Origin: Archaeoglobales archaeon
GTDB lineage: Archaea; Halobacteriota; Archaeoglobi; Archaeoglobales; Archaeoglobaceae
Reading direction: 5' to 3'
Assembly (NCBI GenBank): GCA_003662995.1
Contig: QMZC01000021.1
Location: 1 to 32,231, forward strand
Length of the DNA: 32,231 nt
Part shown: positions 14,541-23,188 of the stretch, piece after piece
Position numbering within the stretch: the first letter of the stretch is position 1
Layout of the letters: the number at the start of each line of letters is the position of its first letter
The notes under the pieces: generated by a model
Databases searched by the model: none
Told to the model about the DNA's origin: nothing
Seen by the model: only the letters and a program-made list of their open reading frames with translations
Position numbers and translations under genes: made by a program

Positions 14541-15707
14541 GTGGTGGATGTGACCACGCTTTTGGACTTCTTTGAGGACACGAACATAATAAAGAACGGT
14601 GAAGTGTTTGACTTAAGGTATGTTCCAAGGCACTTCTACATAAGAAAAGAGATGCACAGGATTGCGGAGAACATAAAGATGTTCATAAAGTACGGAATTC
14701 CTGAACACATCTACCTTTCGGGAAAGCCGGGGAGTGGTAAGACAGCAAGCATCAAGTACCTGCAGAGGGAGGCGGAGATGAGGGGATTTAACCTAGGCTT
14801 TTACTACGTCTCTGGGAGGGAGTACAACACGAAGTACAAGATTATGGCTAGGATATGTGGGTTTGAGAGGAGCATTGACCCCAACAAGGTGCATGACGAG
14901 TTCTTTAGAAGGGTGAAAGGTAAGGCAATCATCGTGCTGGATGAGGCGGATCTTGTCAGCCCGAGGGAGCTGAACGATGTCTGCTTCATGTTCTCACGGT
15001 GGGGTGAGGCTGTTGAGGTTGCTAACGATTCGGTTGTGCTGTTAATTCTGATCGGATGCAACGTAAACCTAACAAAATCTCTCGAACCCTCGGTCTTCTC
15101 CTCCCTCCATCCAAAGTTTGTGTTTTACGGCAGCTACAAGAAAGAAGAGCTCTTCGAAATACTGAGGCTGAGGGCTAAAGAGGGTTTGCACGATGGCGGT
15201 TGGAGCGATGAAATGCTCGAGGAGATCGCAGCTGTTTGTGCTGAAGAGTATTTGGGCGATGCCAGGTTTGCGATACTTGCTTTGAGGGAACTTGCTGTCA
15301 ACAGCGAGTTTAGAGGATTGGATAGGATTGAGGGAGATATAGAGGGGGCATTTGTAAAGGCTGCAGAGAATGTATTAATTGCCACTCTTTCCGGACTCGG
15401 CTCTCACGAACTCCTCATACTTTATTCAGCCTGCAGAACGCCGGAGGATGACAGGACGATCGGAGCGATTCGAAGAATGTACGAATTTGCATGCAGTTGT
15501 GCTGGCGTTAAACCAGTGAAGAAGAGCAAGTTCTATGAAGTTGTGCATGCTTTAGATAGGCTAAACGTTGTAAGCACTGCTGGCAAGGCTAAGGCTGGGA
15601 GGGGGAGACCATTAAACTATGTCATGCCCCTCGTCGATGAAGATCTAACAATCAGATACGTTGAGGGGATGTTCGATGGTCTGAGGAAAGGTCTAAGCTG
15701 GGGGTGA
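14541..15707 (+). CDS. cdc6: Orc1/Cdc6-family replication initiator, 388 residues
   Basis: The N-terminal AAA+ domain has Walker A GKPGSGKT (61-68), Walker B IIVLDEAD (130-137) and the sensor stretch VVLLILIGCNVNL. The C-terminal 120 residues carry a winged-helix domain (FYEVVHALDRLNVVSTAGK, then GRGRPLNYV). These proteins bind origins and load the replicative helicase. The start is one of three GTG codons (14541, 14544 or 14550); the last has the best spacing to GGTGG. Divergence from chromosomal Orc1 and the RadA gene four bases downstream suggest an initiator belonging to the element. AGTATACT sites just upstream suggest control. Confidence 0.9.
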   Translation: MVDVTTLLDFFEDTNIIKNGEVFDLRYVPRHFYIRKEMHRIAENIKMFIKYGIPEHIYLSGKPGSGKTASIKYLQREAEMRGFNLGFYYVSGREYNTKYKIMARICGFERSIDPNKVHDEFFRRVKGKAIIVLDEADLVSPRELNDVCFMFSRWGEAVEVANDSVVLLILIGCNVNLTKSLEPSVFSSLHPKFVFYGSYKKEELFEILRLRAKEGLHDGGWSDEMLEEIAAVCAEEYLGDARFAILALRELAVNSEFRGLDRIEGDIEGAFVKAAENVLIATLSGLGSHELLILYSACRTPEDDRTIGAIRRMYEFACSCAGVKPVKKSKFYEVVHALDRLNVVSTAGKAKAGRGRPLNYVMPLVDEDLTIRYVEGMFDGLRKGLSWG

Positions 15708-15711
15708 TTTT

Positions 15712-16623
15712 GTGAGCGATTTTGATATGCTGCCCCATCATTCAGTTCTTAGAGATGCGGGCTACAAAACTGTTGGTGAGGTGGCGGAAGAGGGCACTCA
15801 CGAGCTCTCTGTAAGAACAGGGTTGACGAGAGAAACTGCAGCAGAAATCATTTCTAAAGCCAGAAGAATTGCTTACGCTTCAGAGTTCAAAAGATTGGAA
15901 TCCTATCTTAAGGCAAGGGAGTCTGTGGAGAGAATAAGTACTGGTAGCAGGAGTTTTGATGAGCTGCTTGGCGGTGGAGTTGAAGTAAGGGCGATTACCG
16001 AGTTCTTCGGAGAGAGCTCATCAGGTAAGAGTCAGCTCTGCTTCCAGCTTGCTGTCAACGTTCAGCTTCCTAAAGATAAGGGTGGGCTAGAGGGGGCAGT
16101 TATTTTCATAGATACCGAGGGAACTCTAAGACCTGAGCGTATACTGCAGATGGCAGCTGCTAAAGGACTGGGAAGAGATGTTTTGAGTAACATCTACGCT
16201 GCCCAAGCCTACACAACTGAGAAACAGATCAGACTGCTCGAATCGGTGTTTGAGCTTGCAGAAAGACTAAACGTGAGGCTCTTGATCGTTGACTCTCTGA
16301 CAGCAAACTTCAGAAGGGAATTTGCTGGAAGGGCTGCAATGCAGAACAGGAGCAAAAAGCTGAACGAGTTCATGGAAATACTTAGGAAGTTTATCAGAAA
16401 ATTCGATGCCGCTGCTGTGGTCACAAATCAAATTTCTGCAGAAGTGGATGCCCTAACACCTGCGGTAAGAGCTGTTGGCGGAAACATAGTTGCCCATAGC
16501 TCAACCTACAGCGTGTTGCTAAGAAAGGCCAGAGCGGATCTGCGAATAGCCAAGCTGGTGGATGCACCTCATTTGCCTGAGGCTGAAGTAACATTCAGGA
16601 TAACTGAGGAAGGAATCTGCTAA
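15712..16623 (+). CDS. radA: RadA-like recombinase, 303 residues
   Basis: The N-terminal helix-hairpin-helix domain (DAGYKTVGEVAE, then GLTRETAAEIISKARR) precedes a RecA core with DELLGGGVE, Walker A GESSSGKS (100-107), Walker B LLIVDSLTANF and the L2-like region ending with AHSSTYSVLLRKA. RadA forms filaments for strand exchange. The P-loop differs from the usual GEFGSGKT, and the protein is about 20-30 residues shorter than chromosomal RadA. It starts with a GTG four bases after the Orc1 stop, so the two form an operon. A paralogue carried by the element for recombination-dependent replication is a reasonable inference. Confidence 0.9.
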   Translation: MSDFDMLPHHSVLRDAGYKTVGEVAEEGTHELSVRTGLTRETAAEIISKARRIAYASEFKRLESYLKARESVERISTGSRSFDELLGGGVEVRAITEFFGESSSGKSQLCFQLAVNVQLPKDKGGLEGAVIFIDTEGTLRPERILQMAAAKGLGRDVLSNIYAAQAYTTEKQIRLLESVFELAERLNVRLLIVDSLTANFRREFAGRAAMQNRSKKLNEFMEILRKFIRKFDAAAVVTNQISAEVDALTPAVRAVGGNIVAHSSTYSVLLRKARADLRIAKLVDAPHLPEAEVTFRITEEGIC

Positions 16624-16925
16624 ATTTCTGGTTAACTTTTATTTTTCGAGATCCCAAAACACGATATGTGGAAGCATCCTCGCTAAATTTTCCTCTATCT
16701 TTATCTCCTCACTTCAAATCCATTTTTCATCACTTACTTAATTTTAAAAAGGTTTTAGCATATTTTTGCAAAAGGTTGTAAATGGCGTTAAGCATGAACT
16801 TTTTAATACAAATTGTAAGCTAAAACCAGACATTTTGTGATGCTTTGAGGTTGTGGAAAGATGTGACAACGAGAACCAAACTAAAGTGGCAAATGGTTTT
16901 ATACTTTTAAATAGAACTAATATCA
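16624..16925. other. Intergenic region with a TATA promoter
   Basis: No gene is visible. A T-rich run follows the RadA stop, a plausible archaeal terminator. TTTATACTTTTAAATA at about 16900-16915, just before the ATG at 16926, fits an archaeal TATA box and would give a nearly leaderless HicB message. Confidence 0.5.
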
Positions 16926-17153
16926 ATGAAGTTCACGGCTGTAATAAACAAAGAAGGTAAACTTTACGTTGCATGGTGTCCCGAGCTTGACATAGCCAGC
17001 CAAGGTAAAGATGTAGAGGAGGCTTTGGCAAACTTAAAGGAGGCGATAGAACTTTACTTGGAAGATGAGGATGCTGAACTGCCAGAAAATGCCCCTTTGC
17101 TTACAACGATAGAGGTAGGAGATGTCAAAGCTGCCCGTGGTATCGGGACGTGA
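16926..17153 (+). CDS. hicB: HicB-family antitoxin, second copy
   Basis: The 75-residue protein shows FTAVINKEGKLYVAWCPELD, then ASQGKDVEEALANLKEAIEL, typical of short HicB antitoxins. It is not closely similar to the copy at 3709-3987. The next gene, which overlaps its end by 32 nt, is a truncated HicA, so this antitoxin has probably lost its toxin. It may persist as a regulator or as an antidote to other HicA proteins. Confidence 0.88.
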   Translation: MKFTAVINKEGKLYVAWCPELDIASQGKDVEEALANLKEAIELYLEDEDAELPENAPLLTTIEVGDVKAARGIGT

Positions 17154-17244
17154 AGTTGTAAAAGCACTAGTTAAAGCTGGATTCGAAATTGTTGGAAGAA
17201 AAAGGAGGCGCACCGGGTTAAGAACAGTTACGAATCCCTACTAA
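17122..17244 (+). pseudogene. hicA: Truncated HicA toxin gene
   Basis: An ATG at 17122 opens MSKLPVVSGREVVKALVKAG, the standard N-terminus of HicA, then FEIVGRK, after which the frame changes to an unrelated RRRTGLRTVTNPY and stops. The GSH motif with the catalytic histidine and the whole C-terminal half are gone. The toxin is therefore inactive. Confidence 0.8.
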
Positions 17245-17443
17245 ATTTAGTTAGCCAAAGAGTAGGCAATAGTATTGCTAAATGTTATGAATGTTAGCTT
17301 TATTTTGTACATACCTCAAGTTTCTTGCTTCTGGCAAATCATCAGAGGGGTGCTCTAACCAAATGAGTAGCATTCCAAAAAATCAAATTTGTTAAAAAAA
17401 TTCAAGTGCAAAAGGAATAAACTTAGTTTGAGGTGAGCTTAGC

Positions 17444-18346
17444 TTGAAAGAATCTGAAGTTAGAAATGCCATAAAAGACTATCTCAGGGATAATAAATAC
17501 TATGTGCCAGAAAAAGAGTTTAACATAGGAGTTAGACCTGATGTTGTTGGTTTTCAATGGATTGACAATTTCGAGATTAAATCGATAGCCGTAGAGTGCA
17601 AGACATTTGTCTCATCACGCTTACTTATAGAAACAGCCCTGAATCAAGCTCGTGAGTATCAGTTAGCTTTCCCATATGTTTACTTAGCTACACCCAATCT
17701 AAAAAATCATAGGGAGTTGGAGGGGGTCTTTAGATCACTTAGAATTGGTCTGTTTATGGTTGATGGGGCAAAAGCTAAGGAGATTTTCAAGGCTGATATA
17801 AGCCCAAGGCTTGATTACGATGACTTCTTATTCAAGGTTAGACAGGTTGCTGCTGCAATTTTAACATACAGAGAGGTTATTGGAGAGCCTGACGTAAACA
17901 TACCATATCCAGGAGAAGTCCATTGTTATATAAAAGAGGAATCTGCAAACTTTCTTCTTAGCAATTATCCAAAAGACAGGAACTACTACTTTGGAATATG
18001 TGTCGAGAAGAAAGAAAATGTTAGGAAATTGGAAAGAGTTTCAAAAGACAACTTTTATAAATTGATACAAGCTCTCCCTGAGGAATACTTGATTAGACTG
18101 GATTATGTTGATACATATAAACCTCGTGAGGTTTGTTGGCTTGTAATGGGGACAAGGGTTCAAGAACTATCTTCTGAGGATATTGAAGGGTTGTTAGACT
18201 ATTGCAAGAAGAAGGAGTGGAGGACTCGCTTTATATTATGGAGAAAAGTTTGGGAGGAGGATGAAGCACTCAGCAAGAGAGAGCATAAAAGAAGACTTGA
18301 AAAAGTTATTGAAGAACTTACTCCAATTAAAGAGTTAATTGGATAG
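17444..18346 (+). CDS. PD-(D/E)XK nuclease-domain protein, 300 residues
   Basis: The N-terminus has the nuclease core: KEFNIGVRPDVVGF (D33) and IAVECKTF (E51, K53), followed by LIETALNQAREYQLAFP, a helix typical of Mrr-like and Holliday-resolvase-like enzymes. The C-terminal 180 residues are of unknown function, with many Tyr and Trp and a basic tail. The TTG start lies behind GAGGTGA. It may be a stand-alone restriction or DNA-repair nuclease. No methylase is next to it. Confidence 0.82.
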   Translation: MKESEVRNAIKDYLRDNKYYVPEKEFNIGVRPDVVGFQWIDNFEIKSIAVECKTFVSSRLLIETALNQAREYQLAFPYVYLATPNLKNHRELEGVFRSLRIGLFMVDGAKAKEIFKADISPRLDYDDFLFKVRQVAAAILTYREVIGEPDVNIPYPGEVHCYIKEESANFLLSNYPKDRNYYFGICVEKKENVRKLERVSKDNFYKLIQALPEEYLIRLDYVDTYKPREVCWLVMGTRVQELSSEDIEGLLDYCKKKEWRTRFILWRKVWEEDEALSKREHKRRLEKVIEELTPIKELIG

Positions 18347-18419
18347 AGTTGTTATAAGTGCCCAAGGGTGACACACGCCTAAAGTTTTACAATTTACACA
18401 CTCAAACGCATTGTAATAA

Positions 18420-18569
18420 AAAAGGGCTCAAGTAGTACCAAGAAAGTTCTGCCCTCAATGCAGTAAACCATTTAAAGTAATCCACTCTTACAAGTGTTCT
18501 GAATGTGGTAAAATAAACTTATTACCTATTCAATCCTTTCATGACTTTAGAATAGAGTTGGTGAGATAA
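18420..18569 (+). pseudogene. Zinc-ribbon fragment without a start
   Basis: The plus frame after two stops at 18414-18419 reads RKFCPQCSKPFKVIHSYKCS, then ECGK and a hydrophobic tail to a TAA at 18569. The pattern CPQC and CSEC is a zinc ribbon, but no ATG, GTG or TTG lies ahead of it. It looks like the C-terminal remnant of a larger gene. Confidence 0.55.
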
Positions 18570-18903
18570 AAAGTATCCAAATAATTAATGCCACAATATT
18601 AATTAAATACCACACTGTAAGTATAACCATTGCCCATTCGTCATATTGGGAGTCATCTATTCTGTCATTTTGATGTAGGTATTCTATATAATCTCCAATC
18701 TTATTTTTTATATCTTCTATAGCCCAGAGAATTAAACTCAGTACAATGGTATGCAGAGAGAAAGCTCTCAACCTGCTGATTTCAATTCCCTTAGGCTCTA
18801 AAAACAGGGATAAAATCAAGATTACTCCTCCTATATAAAGCAGAAATCTATACCAGTTTTTTATAGCAAGAGTCTCCAGTAAACCAACTTTTACTTCAGT
18901 CAT
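18547..18903 (-). CDS. Small membrane protein, 118 residues
   Basis: Three hydrophobic segments are visible: about residues 20-36 (LLYIGGVILILSLFL), 47-63 (AFSLHTIVLSLILWAIE) and 92-113 (VILTVWYLINIVALIIWILF). The loop between the second and third is acidic and polar (IEYLHQNDRIDDSQYDEW). The ATG at 18903 has no ribosome binding site but lies downstream of TTATAATTTAG on the minus strand, so the message could be leaderless. It is a lone minus-strand gene in the rightward arm. It may be an effector or immunity-type protein; the function is not known. Confidence 0.65.
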   Translation of the reverse strand: MTEVKVGLLETLAIKNWYRFLLYIGGVILILSLFLEPKGIEISRLRAFSLHTIVLSLILWAIEDIKNKIGDYIEYLHQNDRIDDSQYDEWAMVILTVWYLINIVALIIWILFISPTLF

Positions 18904-19180
18904 AAATTATCTATTTTCTAAATTATAATATTATTAAGCTTTTTTGAATCAGGAAGGAGTATCCAGAAATATAACCCCATCATATCTAAGCTCAAAGATG
19001 GAATGGTAAGGTTTACAATGTTGAAATACTTGTAGGAATTCTTGAAATTATTCTTCAATCAATGAATATTGAGTGGAAAATCAAAGAAAGATGGCTTGAA
19101 GATTCATTGAATGTTTGAAAGCTTAATTAAATAACTACAAAACTTAGTTAAATTAGATTTTAACAAGGGAGGTCGATACT

Positions 19181-19468
19181 TTGAGCTGGCAGAGAGGGGT
19201 TGCATTTGTTAGAGGAATTAACATGTATAAGAGTAAGAGGATAAGCCAAGAGAAAATGGTCGAGTTGTGTAGAAGCATTGAGGATGAAAACCTCAGAATC
19301 ATAAGGGTTGTTAAAACTGACAACATTGTTTTTGAGAAGAGGAAGATTCACTATGCTACTGTCAGCCAAAGACTTGAAAAGGTTCTGTCAGAATATTTTA
19401 ATGAGAGAGTATATGTGACTTCAAGGAGCATGAAAACAATTAAACTCTTGACGAGATTTGAGGGATGA
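19181..19468 (+). CDS. DUF1697-like protein, short archaeal form
   Basis: The N-terminus RGVAFVRGINMYKSKRIS matches the opening of DUF1697, where AFLRGINV and a later NIVF are conserved (here TDNIVFEKRK). DUF1697 proteins are usually about 180 residues, and this one has 95, so it is either a short archaeal form or a truncation. A TTG start follows GGGAGG at good spacing. No role is established for the family. The 270 bp upstream contain only a relic reading frame (KVYNVEILVGILEIILQSMN). Confidence 0.7.
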   Translation: MSWQRGVAFVRGINMYKSKRISQEKMVELCRSIEDENLRIIRVVKTDNIVFEKRKIHYATVSQRLEKVLSEYFNERVYVTSRSMKTIKLLTRFEG

Positions 19469-20411
19469 TTTTTGAAGCTCAGCAATAGCATATTGGCATA
19501 ATAATGGATGTATTTGGACAATATCAGAATGTGCCAGAGTCACCACCAGTGATGGTTGATGGTGGATGAATAATAGGTCGAAAACATTGTAGCTAAATCT
19601 CAGCTCTTGTAAAATATTTAGGTACTAAATAAAATATCACCGAGCTCATTTGTAGATGCAAAAAAGGCTGTTAACACCTTTAATCTAACATCAGACTTCT
19701 ACATCATCTTTTATTTCCTATTAATCAGAAATGATGGACACTTCAAGATTACTTAAGTGAGAAGATCAGTTTATCTTTTGTATAATACTAGCTCCCATCT
19801 CCTTTTTGAGGTAAAATGCACTTTTTTGGAGATTAAGAAGTAAACAATTGACGCCAAGAATTTCGAGAAAATAAAAATATATCTCAGATTACAGCAAGAA
19901 AAACGGTGCTTCAAGATATTAGATACTGTTAAAATTAGTTTTTGTAGGTATAGTCTTTATAATAAATGAAGTTTATAAATATTTTGCATAATTTCTTTGT
20001 GACCTCCGTTCTTCTGAAGTCTCATAAAGACAAAACATAATATTTCTTTTACTTATTATATTTCTAGGAGAGCTTCGTTTGATGAGTGATTCATTTTACC
20101 TCGGCCAATTACTATCTCGATGAATTTACATTTCTCGTTCTCCAAACAAATGATTGCTGCGAGAGCTAACGTTTGTTATGCCCTCTCTGCAAACTCCGTT
20201 TGTTGAGTTAGTTTGTTGATCTGCATGAACGTCCATTGCACCTCTCATAAGACTAAACTAAAGTGACGCTCACCCAACTACAGAAACTATCCAGTAATTT
20301 ACATTAAAATAAATACACAATAAATATGCCTTACTAATAAAAACAAATGGCTGTTTCCACAAGTATTCTCCATTTAATTTCAGAGAATTACATCTGTTTT
20401 CTGGTTAATAG
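19469..20411. other. Gene-free, AT-rich gap of 940 bp
   Basis: I see no gene in either strand. The stretch is AT-rich with many stops in all frames and a few weak inverted repeats, for instance GAGAG with CTCTC around 20160-20187. It precedes the cassette array, where an integron platform might be expected, but I find no intact integrase gene here. Confidence 0.5.
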
Positions 20412-20693
20412 GTTGTTGAATCGATAGAGTATAAAGAAATTGGGAAAAAGTATAAGCCTCAGAAGTGGCTTTTTCCCGGGCAGAAGAAAGACAAACATAT
20501 CACCACAAGAACAGTGCAGAAAATCTTTGAAAAAGTATGTAGAAAAACTGGGATAAACAAAGAAGCTACGGTTCACTCTTTAAAGCGCGGTTTTTATCAC
20601 ATATTTGCTTTAAAGGGTGTTAATCTGAAATACATTCAGGAGTTGCTTGGATATAAAAGCAACAAAACGACAGAAATTTATAGTTTACAATGA
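20412..20693 (+). pseudogene. C-terminal fragment of a tyrosine recombinase
   Basis: The frame from 20412 reads KPQKWLFPGQKKDKHITTRT, then a helix and KEATVHSLKRGFYHIFALKG, VNLKYIQELLGYKSNKTTEI and YSLQ. This is the C-terminal catalytic part of an XerC/D- or IntI-like recombinase. The HxLRH box is altered to HSLKRG, changing the catalytic Arg, and the normal His after LLG is Tyr; the nucleophile Tyr remains. A stop lies just before the fragment, so the N-terminal half is missing. It ends 115 bp before the first cassette boundary and points in the same direction as the cassettes. Confidence 0.85.
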
Positions 20694-20709
20694 AGAATTT
20701 AAGGAGGAT

Positions 20710-20841
20710 ATGAAGCCCGCTGGATATGCTAGAGAGGTGATAAAAAGAATGGATAAGTTCGTATATCTTTCTGCATCTGGACAAAACGTGAATTTCGTAT
20801 ACACTAAGTTAACCGCAATCGCTGGAGGTGAAAAATCATGA
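20710..20841 (+). CDS. Possible small ORF spanning the first cassette boundary
   Basis: An ATG at 20710 follows AAGGAGG at very short spacing and opens a 43-residue frame that ends in an ATGA overlap with the next gene. However, the frame runs straight across the first cassette boundary (GTTAACC, 20808-20814), and the next gene has its own good binding site. It is likely to be a chance or remnant reading frame; confidence is low. Confidence 0.3.
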   Translation: MKPAGYAREVIKRMDKFVYLSASGQNVNFVYTKLTAIAGGEKS

Positions 20842-21071
20842 ACGAAGAAGAAATTTTATCCAAATTAGAAAAACTGAGTGTAATTGAAGTGTTTGAAAGG
20901 ATAAGTCACCAATTATCATCTGAAAAAAGCAGGTCATTATGGAGAAGTATACAAAGTGAAATAAAAAGCGGAGCTGTTAGAAGTGCCGTTAATTGGCTTG
21001 AAAATGCCTTAAAGCAGAAAAGCGAACAAGTTAGAGAAGCATTAAACCGGTTTAGGGAGGTGGAAGAATGA
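20838..21071 (+). CDS. Small helical protein, first gene of cassette 1
   Basis: The ATG at 20838 lies eight bases behind GGAGGTG and only 30 bp after the cassette boundary. The 77-residue product is entirely helical and charged (EEILSKLEKLSVIEVFERIS, then KQKSEQVREALNRFREV) and has no motif I can name. Its stop overlaps the start of the SMC-like gene as ATGA. It probably is an accessory component that binds the ATPase, as in multi-component SMC defence systems, but this is an inference from order. Confidence 0.7.
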   Translation: MNEEEILSKLEKLSVIEVFERISHQLSSEKSRSLWRSIQSEIKSGAVRSAVNWLENALKQKSEQVREALNRFREVEE

Positions 21072-23188
21072 ATTTCAGGATAAACTCCATAACTATAGAA
21101 GGATTTAAAGGGTTCGCTAACAGACAAACTATATCTGTAAATGGTAAAAATCTTTTCATATTCGGTCCAAACGGTTTTGGGAAGTCAAGCATTATAGAGG
21201 CTATAAGATGGTGTTTGTTCGGTTTAACTGGAAGACCTGAAGAAATAGTAAGAAATCAATTTTATAGTGGAAATTGTTTTGTAGAATTAGAGCTAAAGGA
21301 TGAGGATAGTAAGCTGTGGAAAGTTCAAAGAGTGCTCTCTCCCGGTGCTAGCCGTTCCAGAATGAAAATAATAGATCCAGAAGGAAAAGAAAGAACTCAA
21401 ACAGAAGTTTTTCCCTTTTTAACTTCTGTTGGACCTAGGGAAGGAACTTATATTGTTTTTGGTGGTCCATCACAATTTCCGTCCCGAAGACGACCCTTAG
21501 AGAGTGTTGAAATTTCGGACTTCGGTAGAACCATATACGCATATCTGCGTTTAGAGGAGTTACCGGAATTAATAGAAAGGCTAAACAGACTGATTGAAGA
21601 GCAAAAGGAAGAAGAGACACAACTAGCAGAAGAAATTGATGAAGAAAAAGTAAAAATTGAAAGAGAATTGGAGGAAGTAAATGAGAAGCTGGAATCCATT
21701 CTTAAAGATCCACCATGGGGAGAATCTGAACCACCTACATTAGAGGAAACAAAAGAGAAAATTAAAGATTTAGTAACTCGGTTAGGCGAGGAAGTAAAAC
21801 AAGCGCCTCCAGAGGGTTTAAGTGAAAACGAGTTAATCGGCGTGGCTGAAAAATGGTTACAAGAATTATCTATATCTGAGGAAGATTTGGAGAGAAAAAT
21901 TTCTGAAATAAAAGAAAAACAAAGGAGGATTAAAGAACTATGGGATGAATTAAAAGGAGAAGAAGTAGGCATTGAAAGGTTGAAGGAGGAGATAAAACAA
22001 AGAGAGAGCAAACTTCAGGAGCTTTTGGGTGATAAGAAGAGTATCGATGATATTCATAAAGAGCTAGCAAGACTTGAAAGAGAGATAGAACAAACAAGCC
22101 TTTTAACAGAAATCCTTGATAAAACGCGTCAATATTTAGAAACAAACGAAGTAGAGGAGTGTTTTATCTGTTCATCTCAAGTTAACGGAGAAAAGATAAG
22201 GGAAGATATTAACCAAAGACTTGAAAACATAGAACCTAGCAAACTACGGCTTATACAGAAGTGTAATGAACTAAAAGATCTATTAGAACGGATTACACAA
22301 ATGCAAAAAGAACTTGATGAGAAAAATCAAATTCTTCAGCAATTTTTAGAAAACTACCAAGAAATTAAAAACTCTCTGTGCGAAGTTCTGGAAGTTGAGG
22401 GTGAGTCAACTTCTGAGGAAGTAGAATCTGTTCTGGAAAGGTTAGAAAAGGAAAAAGAAGGGTTAGAAAGGAGTTTAGAGTCAAAAGAGGGTTACCGCCG
22501 GAATTGGGAACGTAAGATAGAGAAAGTAAAAGAAGAAATGCGTTTTCATCGATTGCGCAAGAGGAAAGAAAAACTTGAAATGCGCTTGGAAGTAGGATTA
22601 AGCCCAGTTGAGGAATCATATGGTGAGCTGGTAGAATTTAGAGAAAGTTTAGAAGATATAAGAGATGCACTATATTCCGAACTTAAGAAAGTGTTGGAAG
22701 ATGCCCTTCCCCCAATTAGCGAGATGATGACAGAAGTTTATAGGCATCTTACTAATCAACTCTCCTTTGACATGATTAAGTTAAAATTAGAAGAGCAAGA
22801 TGGCTCATTTTCTCCAAAATTGATAGTGCGTGTTGCCTCCAGCGATGAGCCTGATCTTCTTTTGGATCCAGAACAGGTTTTAAACGGACAGGCACTGAGT
22901 GCTTTAAGGCTAGTACCATACTTTGTATTTTCTAGATTTCAAAGAAATAGATGGGGGCTCGATTTGCTTTTACTAGATGATCCCACTCAAAGCTTTGATA
23001 CACAGCGTATTGAACTTTTACTGGAAGAGTTAGGAGTGGCATCTGCACATGCTCAGATAATCGTGTCCACTCACGAAGAGGATCGCTTCCGCCCGCTTTT
23101 ACCTAAGTTTTTCAAAGAAGAAGACGTTACAATGGTGAATGTCAAAGGATTTGATAGGAGAGAGGGACCTAGGTTTGATATCGAATAA
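21068..23188 (+). CDS. SMC/Rad50-like ATPase, 706 residues
   Basis: Walker A is GPNGFGKS (33-40) and Walker B is LLLLDDP (D637, D638), followed by a D-loop-like SFD. The signature region is degenerate (LNGQALSALRL in place of LSGGQ). Between them lie two long coiled coils with a CFIC hook (C365, C368) of the Rad50 zinc-hook type. Rad50-like ATPases bind DNA ends and drive a nuclease. Here the next gene, overlapping by 50 nt, encodes a PD-(D/E)XK-like protein. The gene order recalls Lamassu-like and other SMC-effector defence operons. Arg codons of the CGN type are more frequent than in the flanking arms, which suggests transfer from another lineage. Confidence 0.88.
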   Translation: MNFRINSITIEGFKGFANRQTISVNGKNLFIFGPNGFGKSSIIEAIRWCLFGLTGRPEEIVRNQFYSGNCFVELELKDEDSKLWKVQRVLSPGASRSRMKIIDPEGKERTQTEVFPFLTSVGPREGTYIVFGGPSQFPSRRRPLESVEISDFGRTIYAYLRLEELPELIERLNRLIEEQKEEETQLAEEIDEEKVKIERELEEVNEKLESILKDPPWGESEPPTLEETKEKIKDLVTRLGEEVKQAPPEGLSENELIGVAEKWLQELSISEEDLERKISEIKEKQRRIKELWDELKGEEVGIERLKEEIKQRESKLQELLGDKKSIDDIHKELARLEREIEQTSLLTEILDKTRQYLETNEVEECFICSSQVNGEKIREDINQRLENIEPSKLRLIQKCNELKDLLERITQMQKELDEKNQILQQFLENYQEIKNSLCEVLEVEGESTSEEVESVLERLEKEKEGLERSLESKEGYRRNWERKIEKVKEEMRFHRLRKRKEKLEMRLEVGLSPVEESYGELVEFRESLEDIRDALYSELKKVLEDALPPISEMMTEVYRHLTNQLSFDMIKLKLEEQDGSFSPKLIVRVASSDEPDLLLDPEQVLNGQALSALRLVPYFVFSRFQRNRWGLDLLLLDDPTQSFDTQRIELLLEELGVASAHAQIIVSTHEEDRFRPLLPKFFKEEDVTMVNVKGFDRREGPRFDIE

